From Mariprofundaceae bacterium (lineage in GTDB: Bacteria > Pseudomonadota > Zetaproteobacteria > Mariprofundales > Mariprofundaceae), in NCBI GenBank assembly GCA_027018935.1, contig JALUXZ010000156.1, positions 1 through 51,706 on the forward strand: DNA of 51,706 bases, in the 5' to 3' direction. The translations under genes were made by a program, and so were the position numbers. Position 1 is the stretch's first letter; every line of letters starts with the position of its first letter. A model generated the notes under the pieces. It ran no database searches and was not told where the DNA came from. It was given only the letters and a program-made list of their open reading frames with translations. Shown here piece after piece: positions 27,732-36,073 of the stretch.

Positions 27732-28247
27732 TTAATAATGCACGGTAACTGTGATGGTATCGCTAAAGTTTCCTGCTTGTGTCGGCAAGGCTTGGAGTTG
27801 ACCATACACTGTGAATACCTGATTTTGACCTGTACCAGTGGATGCTAACGCATTGCCTGCTGTGAATGTATTGCCATAGCCAGAATCGCCCCAAGCGGTT
27901 GTGTATGCAGTGTTTTGATATAAATCATAGGCAATGGTATTGCCAACGGCATTGCGCATGCGGCGTGAACCCAATTTATGCTGCCCTGCATCAAGGGTGA
28001 TATGATACACCTGCGTGGCGACCATATTGATGGTGATGCTGGCGGTGGCCCTTGCTAAGGTATTTTTTGTCGTGGGGACTGTGCCGAAGTTCATGGGGCT
28101 TGTGGATAGTTGTACTTTGGCTGGCACAACAGCGGATACGGCTAGGTTATTCTTGGTTGTGAATGCATGAACTGTGAGGCTATTGAAAGATAAGCAACAG
28201 ATGATGATAAAGCCGTATCGGTATAGAGCAGGTGTAGAAAAAGGCAT
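27732..28247 (-). CDS. SCPU-domain (Csu-type) pilin subunit 3
   Basis: STSPMNFGTVPTTKNT, YHITLDAGQHKLGSRRMRNA, DLYQNTAYTTAWGDSG, NFSDTITVTVHY. Confidence 0.92.
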   Translation of the reverse strand: MPFSTPALYRYGFIIICCLSFNSLTVHAFTTKNNLAVSAVVPAKVQLSTSPMNFGTVPTTKNTLARATASITINMVATQVYHITLDAGQHKLGSRRMRNAVGNTIAYDLYQNTAYTTAWGDSGYGNTFTAGNALASTGTGQNQVFTVYGQLQALPTQAGNFSDTITVTVHY

Positions 28248-28281
28248 GCTTTACTCCTCGTATAAAATAATAATTCGTAAC

Positions 28282-28402
28282 GTAACTATTCAGCTCACCA
28301 CCGATTCGCCCGATACCTGCGTTAGAAAATGCTCACTTACAGCAGTAAGTTGCGCTTTTCCGCCTTGGTCTCGAACAAATCAGCGGCAATCTGAACATAT
28401 AC
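28282..28402. repeat. Family C element, copy 2
   Basis: gtaactattcagctcaccaccgattcgcccgatacctgcg...gcggcaatctgaacatatac; body matches copy 1 in the same orientation. Confidence 0.85.
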
Positions 28403-28412
28403 GAACCAATTT

Positions 28413-28533
28413 ATAACTATGCAGTTCACCCATCTTTTGCCCTCATGCTGCGTCAAAAGTGCTCGCATACAGGGAGTATGTTGTGCGCTTTTTCCTTGCC
28501 TGTGAATAAAATGCAGGCAACCTGAATAGTTAT
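28413..28533. repeat. Family C element, divergent copy
   Basis: ataactatgcagttcacc...ggcaacctgaatagttat; same termini and length, diverged core. Confidence 0.7.
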
Positions 28534-28640
28534 AATAATTCAAAAGATAACCTGATACAACCGAGTTTCTACCGAGATACACAACTCGGTAGAAACTCGG
28601 TTACCTTATTATACCTTTGCCACATTCAAGGAGTAAAGCG

Positions 28641-29420
28641 ATGATAAATAAGTTTGTATATATTGTATTGTGTATATTTTGGAGTGGTATGGCAGCAGCT
28701 TCGCCTTTTCAGGTTACGCCCATGCGCTTGGAGTTAGAATCTGGTAGCAATATCGGCAGTGTAACGGTATTCAATTCGGGTGATGAGGCATTGGATGTGC
28801 AGGTGAAAGCTGCGGCATGGTCTCAAGATAGCCAAACAGGTGCAGATGTTCTTGAACCGACAAAAGAGCTTATTTTCTTTCCTAAAATTTTTAAAGTGCC
28901 AGCGCATGGAAGTCAGGATGTTCGCGTAGGTTATCAGGGTGAAGTGAAGGGTCATGAGCGTAGTTATCGCTTATTTATTCGTGAATTGCCCGTGAAAAAG
29001 CCTGGTTTGTCGGGAGCGCAATTTGTGTTGCAAATCAGTATGCCTGTATTTATTTATCCAAAAGGTAGTGAGAAGCCGCGCACACCTGATATGCGGGGTG
29101 TTCAGGTGCATGATGGGCAGCTAATGCTTGAAGCTGTGAATGAATCATCACGTTATTATTCATTGAATAAAATTGAAGTGATCGGGAAACATGATGGCAA
29201 GGAAGTTTTAAGCGATGAGAAGTCAGGTTGGTATGTACTGTCTGGGTCTAAACGTTTGTTTCCACTGGGAATTGATCAAGCACAATGCTTGAAAATGGAT
29301 GCGTTGCAATTAACAGGTCATGTGTTGTTAGCGCAGAGCGAGGAGGGTGATACAAGCCAAGTGTTATTCCCATTAACATCGGCGTTATGCAAGCAAATTC
29401 ACCCCCAGCAATCCAAGTAA
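28641..29420 (+). CDS. Periplasmic pilus chaperone (PapD/CsuC-like)
   Basis: FQVTPMRLELESGSNIGSVTVFNSGDEALDVQVKAAAWSQ...FFPKIFKVPAHGSQDVRVGY; ORF track start 28617. Confidence 0.94.
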   Translation: MINKFVYIVLCIFWSGMAAASPFQVTPMRLELESGSNIGSVTVFNSGDEALDVQVKAAAWSQDSQTGADVLEPTKELIFFPKIFKVPAHGSQDVRVGYQGEVKGHERSYRLFIRELPVKKPGLSGAQFVLQISMPVFIYPKGSEKPRTPDMRGVQVHDGQLMLEAVNESSRYYSLNKIEVIGKHDGKEVLSDEKSGWYVLSGSKRLFPLGIDQAQCLKMDALQLTGHVLLAQSEEGDTSQVLFPLTSALCKQIHPQQSK

Positions 29421-29441
29421 ACGTATTCAACGATCGTACGA

Positions 29442-32039
29442 ATGAAAAAAACATGTATTTTGTTCTGCCTGTTCTTTTGGGTGGTAAATGCTTATGCGCA
29501 AGCTGATAAGCAATGGGCTATAGAGATTTTGCATTTTTATCATGATGATTTCGCCCAGAGTTTGGTGGATGATTTGCATGAAAAGGGCTTGCAAGCACAA
29601 TCCTATTTGAAGGATCATAATCAATATATAGTGGTATTATCAGGCTTTGATAGTTATGAGCTAGCCTTGCAAGCTCGGAATACCCTGCTGCATAAAACAT
29701 CCATGAAAGAAGCTGATATAAAGCTGACAACCCAACAGTATCATAAAGAAAAATCGGTGAAGCATCTTGATGTTAAAAAAATAGAGCAGCATGAAACAGT
29801 AATTGTGCATATTTTTCTTAATGGTAGCGATGCAGGCACGCATTTTGTTGATAAAACAACCGATGATTTTTTCTTGACGGGCACGTTTCTGAAAAAAATA
29901 GGGGTGTATGTCTTACCAAAAGAGCTTGGTGAATCAAAGCTTGTAGCGCTTCATTCTTTGCATGATTGGTTAAGTTATACACTGGATGCGCAAACAGGCG
30001 ATTTATTGTTAACAGTGAATCCAGAATTATTGCCAAAGCAAGAGAAAAGCCTTTTGGTGAAACGTAATTCCAGTGCAACTTGGATACAAAGTGATGCCTT
30101 ATTTCTTAATTATACCTTGGATTATACGGCAAACCCTAGGGGGGTGGATGTATTCACTGCGCCGCTTGAACTTGGTTTGAGTTTAGCTGGATCATCATTG
30201 GTCAGTCAGTTTGTTTATAATAAGCAGTTATATCGAAGTAAAACCCAATGGGTGTATGATGAAAAAGATCGTTTGCAGCGCTGGGTTGCTGGGGATATAC
30301 AGGCATCTGCTGGGGCAGGTATTGGTGGAGCATCATTGGCTGGGTTGCGCGTATTTAAGAATTTTTCATTGGATCAAAACTTGGTGACATCTCCAGGTTT
30401 GGAAACCCATATTTTGCTGGATACAGCCTCTACAGTTGAGGTGTTTATGGATGGGATGTCTGTTTATAAAGGTGATTTTCCTGCGGGTGAATTGAATTTA
30501 AAAGATATACCTTTTTATCGCAGTGGAAGCATTCAGGCAGAGTTGATTGTGCGTGATTCTTTTGGTCGGGAGAAACATTACAATCAATTGCTTTATGGCT
30601 CGGTAGGTATGCTGGCAGAGGGTTTGAGTGAATATGATTATGCCTTGGGTGTGGAGCGTATAAATACAGGCATAGCATCACCAACGTATGGTAAGAATGT
30701 GCTACTTTATGGGCATTACCGCTATGGTTTTAGTAACTGGTTTTCTCCTTCAATGGGTGTGGAAAGTAATGGGAAATATGGTCGTTTAAGTTTTGGAGGT
30801 AGTGTTCTTTTGAGGGCGTATGGGCAATTGGATGCACTTGTTGCTGCGAGTAGTTTGAAGCAAGGAAAAGGGAACTTTTTCCAATTTAATTATAACTATG
30901 CGGGATCAGAAATATTTTCGCCGAGTATCTTCTTTCATACACAATCACTTGCTTATGGTGGCATTTTAGATGTACCTGCAAGCACAGAGAGTAAGCATCA
31001 AGCGTTTGGTGGAAGTATATCGACATATTATCAAGAGCTTGGAGGTTTGACTGCCCGCTGGACTCAATCAGAAGATTATGTGAAAAATAAGACGCAAACA
31101 GGCGAATTAGTGTTTAATACCAATTTTCCTGGAAATATTTCGCTGACAACACAATTTTTGCGTACGTGGGATCCCCAGAAAGCACCCGCGAACCAAGTTT
31201 CAGCTTCATTGGGGCATAGCTTTAGCAATGGTTTGTATTTCTCTGCGAATTATAGCTCTAGTGCGACTGTGGATACGATTGGGTTGCAATTACAATGGAG
31301 CCCTCCTTTGGGTGAAGGCTTTGGCTTTACGGAAAATATCAACCAACAAAGTGCATCTGATCCTTCAACTTATTCACGCGTAGAATATCGAAATCAATAT
31401 GCCGATGTATCGGCAAGTGCTAGAACAGGTAAGCAAACAGAATCGTATCAGGCGCAGCTTAATAGTGCTTTTGTATGGACAGAAGGCGGCTTACATGTGA
31501 GTCGTCCTGTGCGTGATGGTTTCGCGTTGGTGCGTGTGAATGGTGTGAAAGGTGGTATGAAAGTGAATATTAGAAATCAGTATATTGGTAAGACGGATAG
31601 TAATGGCGAGTTAATTGTACCCTATCTGAATGCCTATACGGATAATGTGATTGATATTAAGCCTGAACATGTTTCGCTGGGTTATCGTATACCGAAAACA
31701 TCGCAAACGGTGACAACTGCTTATCGTAGTGGCGGCTTGGTGGAATTTGATGTGGTGAAATTGCAGATGGTGGAAGCCACTGTTTTTTATCAAGTAGGAG
31801 ATAAATTAAAAGCTGCTCAGTATTCCACTGTGGCGTTTATGCAGGATGGTAAGAAGAAAAGTACAGTGCTTGGTGATGATGGGGCACTGTATTTGGAGAA
31901 CTTGAAGGCTGGAATCTATACGCTAACAGTCTTTGATGATGTGCACCAATGCCATGTTGATATACAAGTTCCAGATTCAGATGATATGGTGAATAATCTT
32001 GGGCGTATTGTCTGTGTTGTGGATGAAGTTAGAAAATAG
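29442..32039 (+). CDS. Archaic outer-membrane usher (CsuD-like) with N-terminal SPOR-like domain
   Basis: Usher NTD (VHIFLNGSDAGTHFV), plug/barrel motifs (FMDGMSVYKGDFPAGELNLKDIPFYRSGSIQAELIVRDSFGREKHYNQLLYGS), C-terminal beta domains. Confidence 0.93.
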   Translation: MKKTCILFCLFFWVVNAYAQADKQWAIEILHFYHDDFAQSLVDDLHEKGLQAQSYLKDHNQYIVVLSGFDSYELALQARNTLLHKTSMKEADIKLTTQQYHKEKSVKHLDVKKIEQHETVIVHIFLNGSDAGTHFVDKTTDDFFLTGTFLKKIGVYVLPKELGESKLVALHSLHDWLSYTLDAQTGDLLLTVNPELLPKQEKSLLVKRNSSATWIQSDALFLNYTLDYTANPRGVDVFTAPLELGLSLAGSSLVSQFVYNKQLYRSKTQWVYDEKDRLQRWVAGDIQASAGAGIGGASLAGLRVFKNFSLDQNLVTSPGLETHILLDTASTVEVFMDGMSVYKGDFPAGELNLKDIPFYRSGSIQAELIVRDSFGREKHYNQLLYGSVGMLAEGLSEYDYALGVERINTGIASPTYGKNVLLYGHYRYGFSNWFSPSMGVESNGKYGRLSFGGSVLLRAYGQLDALVAASSLKQGKGNFFQFNYNYAGSEIFSPSIFFHTQSLAYGGILDVPASTESKHQAFGGSISTYYQELGGLTARWTQSEDYVKNKTQTGELVFNTNFPGNISLTTQFLRTWDPQKAPANQVSASLGHSFSNGLYFSANYSSSATVDTIGLQLQWSPPLGEGFGFTENINQQSASDPSTYSRVEYRNQYADVSASARTGKQTESYQAQLNSAFVWTEGGLHVSRPVRDGFALVRVNGVKGGMKVNIRNQYIGKTDSNGELIVPYLNAYTDNVIDIKPEHVSLGYRIPKTSQTVTTAYRSGGLVEFDVVKLQMVEATVFYQVGDKLKAAQYSTVAFMQDGKKKSTVLGDDGALYLENLKAGIYTLTVFDDVHQCHVDIQVPDSDDMVNNLGRIVCVVDEVRK

Positions 32040-32045
32040 GAGGGT

Positions 32046-32486
32046 ATGATGTTGAATACATTGAAATTACTTTTATGGGTTGGGGCTATTTTTGTGCCTT
32101 CGATACTGCATGCTGCTGGTTTTATTACGCCTCGATGTAGTGTCAGTACAACGCCACTTAATTTTGGCATTTATTGGGGAACATCAACATTGGTTTCTAC
32201 AGCAAAGATTGTTGTTTCTTGTAATCTTCCAGCAACAACACGAGTTCAAATGGATGCTGGGCTTCATAGCTTTAATTTTGCAACCAGAAAGATGATATTC
32301 AACCAGAAAACACTCAATTATAACCTGTATACCAATGCTTCTCGCAGTAATGTATGGGGTGATGGCACTGGGGGAACTTGGACGGTGACGGGAAGTCAGT
32401 TGACTGTGCATGCAAGTATACCTGGTGGTCAGGTAGTTACGCCTGGAACATATAATGATACTGTGGTTGTGACTGTTATTTGGTAA
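32046..32486 (+). CDS. SCPU-domain subunit 4 (possible tip/minor subunit)
   Basis: CSVSTTPLNFGIYWG, KIVVSCNLPATTRVQMDAG, NLYTNASRSNVWGDGTGG, GTYNDTVVVTVIW. Confidence 0.92.
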   Translation: MMLNTLKLLLWVGAIFVPSILHAAGFITPRCSVSTTPLNFGIYWGTSTLVSTAKIVVSCNLPATTRVQMDAGLHSFNFATRKMIFNQKTLNYNLYTNASRSNVWGDGTGGTWTVTGSQLTVHASIPGGQVVTPGTYNDTVVVTVIW

Positions 32487-32548
32487 TGTGTTCTCAGTTT
32501 CTGAAAAGTAACTGGCGAATTGAATAGTTACCACCGTATAAGTGCGCT

Positions 32549-32579
32549 GTTTACCTATTTTGGGTAAAAATAGATAAAC
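32549..32579. promoter_or_regulatory. 31-bp A/T-rich inverted repeat (operator or attenuating hairpin)
   Basis: GTTTACCTATTTT-gggta-AAAATAGATAAAC (one arm mismatch). Confidence 0.5.
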
Positions 32580-32592
32580 GATTACTTTAGAA

Positions 32593-33048
32593 ATGGGCTA
32601 CACTGTGGGTATGAATCGATGGGTAGTATGTGCAACCGCTGTTTTAACCATACTTGTTATGAGTGATGGCTTTGTATTGGCGGGGGAAGTGGATCGCTCA
32701 ATAGCGGTTGAAAAACAAGTCCAGAAAAAAGCTTCCGTACAGAATGAATTATCTGAAGATTGCATATCTATTTCTATGGATGAGTTGGTTGAGCGTTTGA
32801 AAGCAAGCAAGGCAATTGGCTTTTTTACCAAGTTGGCGATTCGCTCCGATGTATTGGATTTTCAAGCTGAAGTAATAAAAATGCGTAAAAAGAAGCTATT
32901 GAAAGTTCAAATGCCGAACATTAAGGCTAGTTTCAATGGTTTATTGTTAAAAATCATGGCGTTATTGGAAAATGACCCAGATTTATCCAAAAAGATTTAT
33001 TCGGCACGTCATTCAATTTTAAAAAGTTTATTGGAGGTTCAGGCATGA
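32593..33048 (+). CDS. Secreted hypothetical protein
   Basis: Signal-peptide-like N-terminus; overlaps next ORF by 4 nt. Confidence 0.6.
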   Translation: MGYTVGMNRWVVCATAVLTILVMSDGFVLAGEVDRSIAVEKQVQKKASVQNELSEDCISISMDELVERLKASKAIGFFTKLAIRSDVLDFQAEVIKMRKKKLLKVQMPNIKASFNGLLLKIMALLENDPDLSKKIYSARHSILKSLLEVQA

Positions 33049-33302
33049 AAATATGGATGAAAAGTGTGTTATGGGTGTTAAGTTTTTTGTGGGTGACATC
33101 CGCATGGGCTGTCTCGCAAGCTGAAGATATTGCTACAACGATTATGCTGCGTGGTCATGCCTGTGGTGGTAAACAGGTGACGCAGATTCAACAAAAAGAA
33201 GATGGTAAGGGCAATCAAACCATTCGAGCGACATGCCCAAATGGTGTGCGCTATCAGATTGATGTCAGTGCGGCAGGGCAAGTAAAAGTTCATCCTTTAT
33301 AA
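33045..33302 (+). CDS. Small secreted hypothetical protein
   Basis: ATGA overlap, signal peptide ...WVTSAWA. Confidence 0.6.
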   Translation: MKIWMKSVLWVLSFLWVTSAWAVSQAEDIATTIMLRGHACGGKQVTQIQQKEDGKGNQTIRATCPNGVRYQIDVSAAGQVKVHPL

Positions 33303-33393
33303 GTTTTAAGGTTTATTTTTAACGCTTTTTATTGACTGATGCTAGTCAATATAGAAGCCTTCTATATTTCGATAAGTATACTTTAGAGAAATA

Positions 33394-34227
33394 ATGAGGG
33401 TGAGAATAATGAGCCAAGGGAAACCGCAAATTAGAAATTTTTCTGCTGGTACAATCATCCTGCAAGAGGGCGAAGTGAGTGATGGTGTTTATGTTTTGCT
33501 GTCTGGTCGTGTTGTAGTTTCGCGGCGTGATGATTTTGGACGCAACTTAGTTTTAGCAGAACTCTCAGAAGGTGAGGTGTTTGGTGAGATGGGTTTGATT
33601 AGCCATGATCCTTGTTCAGCTACGGTAAGCACGGTAGGTGATGTACAGGTTCGGTTTTTTAACAAACAAGAATTTATTCAAGCAATGAGCGAGAATTTCT
33701 CATCTGTGGAGAGTGTTTTAAGTACGTTGTTTCAACGTATGCGATTAATGAACCTTCGGGTGATGGAGTTGGAAAATCAACTTGGAGCGCAAGCAAACCA
33801 ACAAGGTGAAACGAAGATAAAAGTGATCACCTTCAAATCTGGAAATGTCACGTTATCAGGTCAAACAGAGCAGGCAAAACATGCGCTGGGTGGTGTGGAT
33901 CGTTTGGTTATTGAGAAGTTTCCCTTCCGTATTGGGCGCTGGGCAGCTAAAAAGCTGAAAAGCTCATGGTTTTTGGGTAGTGATGAAAATGATTTGGATA
34001 TTCATGATATTCCCCCTTATGGCATTTCTCGGCACCATTGCCAATTTGAACGTAGCAAGGCAGGTGTTTTTCTTGTTGATGAGTCGCGTTTAGGTGTATG
34101 GGTGAATGGTGAACGCTTGAGAAAAAAAGATGGTGGGGTCATTAAAGTGGCATTGGACCCTGGAACTTATACGATTTCTTTGGGTTCTGTTGAAGGTGTA
34201 TTTATGTTTGAAGTGATTGTTTGGTAG
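33394..34227 (+). CDS. Cyclic-nucleotide-binding-like domain fused to a C-terminal FHA domain
   Basis: cNMP-type FSAGTIILQEGEVSDGVYVLLSGRVVV...GEVFGEMGLI; FHA-type FRIGR...ISRHHCQFE...GVWVNGERL; no HTH seen. Confidence 0.82.
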   Translation: MRVRIMSQGKPQIRNFSAGTIILQEGEVSDGVYVLLSGRVVVSRRDDFGRNLVLAELSEGEVFGEMGLISHDPCSATVSTVGDVQVRFFNKQEFIQAMSENFSSVESVLSTLFQRMRLMNLRVMELENQLGAQANQQGETKIKVITFKSGNVTLSGQTEQAKHALGGVDRLVIEKFPFRIGRWAAKKLKSSWFLGSDENDLDIHDIPPYGISRHHCQFERSKAGVFLVDESRLGVWVNGERLRKKDGGVIKVALDPGTYTISLGSVEGVFMFEVIVW

Positions 34228-34256
34228 GTTTTTGAAAGAGTTATAAAAAAATAAGT

Positions 34257-34268
34257 GTAACTATTCAG
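34257..34268. repeat. Orphan end of a family C element
   Basis: gtaactattcag identical to family C terminus, followed by unrelated sequence. Confidence 0.5.
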
Positions 34269-34338
34269 CATGCTTCCAAGCCCTTCTCCCATTGAGGGGA
34301 GAAGGTTGGGATGAGGGGTGGTTTTCTTAAACATCAAT

Positions 34339-34484
34339 GTAAAACCATTCACCTCACCACCGATTTTCCCGATACCAGCGTTAGAAAATGCTCACTTACA
34401 GCAGTAAGTTGTGCTTTTCCTCCTCGCCTAAAAGTGCCTACTGTTGGTGGTCTCGAATAAATCAGCGGCAACCTGAACAGATAC
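34339..34484. repeat. Family C element, copy 3 with small internal insertion
   Basis: aaccattcacctcaccaccgattttcccgataccagcgttagaaaatgctcacttacagcagtaagttgtgctttt...ggcaacctgaacagatac. Confidence 0.8.
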
Positions 34485-34559
34485 ATTTTTTATCAACAAC
34501 ACACCCTTTATAAGTCGCGCTATATGCAACTTATCAATTATGCGGATTAGGAAGTAACA

Positions 34560-36053
34560 ATGAATAAGTATTTTTGGATGATTATTGCTTTGGTATTCCT
34601 ATGTATAGGTAGCCTTGTGTTTTTTGAGCAACATCGTGATCTCTCGCCTGATAAAACCCCGCTGCCAGCGGCTTCGGATGTAGAACAGTTGATGCGAGTC
34701 GCGAGTACAGAAGACTTGCCAGTGATGAAACAGCGCAAACAGTTACGAGCCTTGGTGCCATATAGTCGAAGTGATTTTACTATTTTGGCAAATGGTCAGG
34801 TGCAAGGCATGCAGGTCGAGCTACTTAAACAGTATGCAGATTTGTTAAATAAAAACATGAAGCGAGAAGTTGATAAAATCCATATTGTATGGATTCCAAC
34901 GTCATTTGATCGTTTGTTGCCTGATTTATTGGCTGGTAAGGGTGATATAGCTGCTGCACTATTGACTGTGACCCCTAAACGTCTTGAGAAAGTCAATTTT
35001 GCAACTGCTGCACAATTCATTGCCGATGAGGTGGTGGTTGTATCTAAGGATGTAAGAGGCATTACTAGCCTTAAAGACTTATCTGGGCGTGATGTTTATG
35101 TGCTAAAAGGCAGTAGTTATGAAGAGCATTTACGCGACATCAATGAACGTTGGTTAAGCCAAGGTGTAAAGCCAATTGTGATCAAAAGCATGGATAAGCG
35201 TTTGTTATCCGAAGATATTCTTAAGATGGTGCATGCGGGTATGTTGCCCATCACGGTGGTAGATGATTATAAAGCGCATGTGTGGGCAAAAGTTTTAGAT
35301 AATGTGCGTGTATTGGATGATGTGAAAATTAAAACGGGCAACCAACTTGGTTGGGCTGTTCGCAAAAACAATCCTGTATTACTCAAAAGTCTGAATCATT
35401 TTGCAGCTACTGTGAAAATGGGAAGCTTGATGGGTAATATGCTATTTAAGCGATATTTCAATGCGAATTGGATTAAGCGACCGCTTGCAGAAGATGAGCA
35501 AAGTAAGGTGAAAAAAGTGATTGGCGTATTTGAAAAATATGCCAAAGTGTATGATTATGATGTGTTAGCAGCGGTTGCGCAGGCATACCAAGAGTCACAC
35601 TTGGATCAGAATCGGCGCAGCCACCGTGGAGCCGTAGGGATCATGCAATTATTGCCATCCACGGCAGCAAGTCCGAATGTAGGTATTGCAGATATTTCTA
35701 GTTTGGACAGCAATATTCATGCGGGTGTAAAATACTTGGCATTTTTAAGGAACCGTTATTTTTCGAGCCCTGATATCAGTGATATGGATCGCCTAGCTTT
35801 TGGTTGGGCTGCATACAATGCAGGGCCCGCAAAAGTCATAAAAATGCGTAAGTTATCAAAAGATATGGGTTTAAACCCTAATATATGGTTTGATAATGTT
35901 GAGTTGGCAGCAGCAAAACTGGTTGGGCGTGAAACGGTGCATTATGTGCGTAGTATTTTTACGCACTATATTGCTTACCGTTTGATTCAAGAGCGTTTTT
36001 CAAAAGATCTTGATATGAATACGCCATCACTTACCGAAGGAAGGGGCAAGTGA
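34560..36053 (+). CDS. mltF: Membrane-bound lytic murein transglycosylase F-like protein (SBP_bac_3 + SLT)
   Basis: SBP-like N-terminus; AAVAQAYQESHLDQNRRSHRGAVGIMQLLPSTA SLT motif; AYNAGPAKV. Confidence 0.88.
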   Translation: MNKYFWMIIALVFLCIGSLVFFEQHRDLSPDKTPLPAASDVEQLMRVASTEDLPVMKQRKQLRALVPYSRSDFTILANGQVQGMQVELLKQYADLLNKNMKREVDKIHIVWIPTSFDRLLPDLLAGKGDIAAALLTVTPKRLEKVNFATAAQFIADEVVVVSKDVRGITSLKDLSGRDVYVLKGSSYEEHLRDINERWLSQGVKPIVIKSMDKRLLSEDILKMVHAGMLPITVVDDYKAHVWAKVLDNVRVLDDVKIKTGNQLGWAVRKNNPVLLKSLNHFAATVKMGSLMGNMLFKRYFNANWIKRPLAEDEQSKVKKVIGVFEKYAKVYDYDVLAAVAQAYQESHLDQNRRSHRGAVGIMQLLPSTAASPNVGIADISSLDSNIHAGVKYLAFLRNRYFSSPDISDMDRLAFGWAAYNAGPAKVIKMRKLSKDMGLNPNIWFDNVELAAAKLVGRETVHYVRSIFTHYIAYRLIQERFSKDLDMNTPSLTEGRGK

Positions 36054-36060
36054 TGGCGTA
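36020..36060. terminator. Hairpin spanning the mltF stop codon between convergent mltF and htpG
   Basis: TACGCCATCACTT-accgaaggaaggggc-AAGTGATGGCGTA, perfect 13-bp stem, no clear T tract. Confidence 0.5.
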
Positions 36061-36073
36061 ATTCATGCTTGTG

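Noticed and set aside
34270-34320. cccttctcccattgaggggagaagg short palindrome as a CRISPR-like or operator element
   Set aside because: Single occurrence resembling common dispersed bacterial palindromic repeats (PHPNLLPSMGEG-type translation); no array
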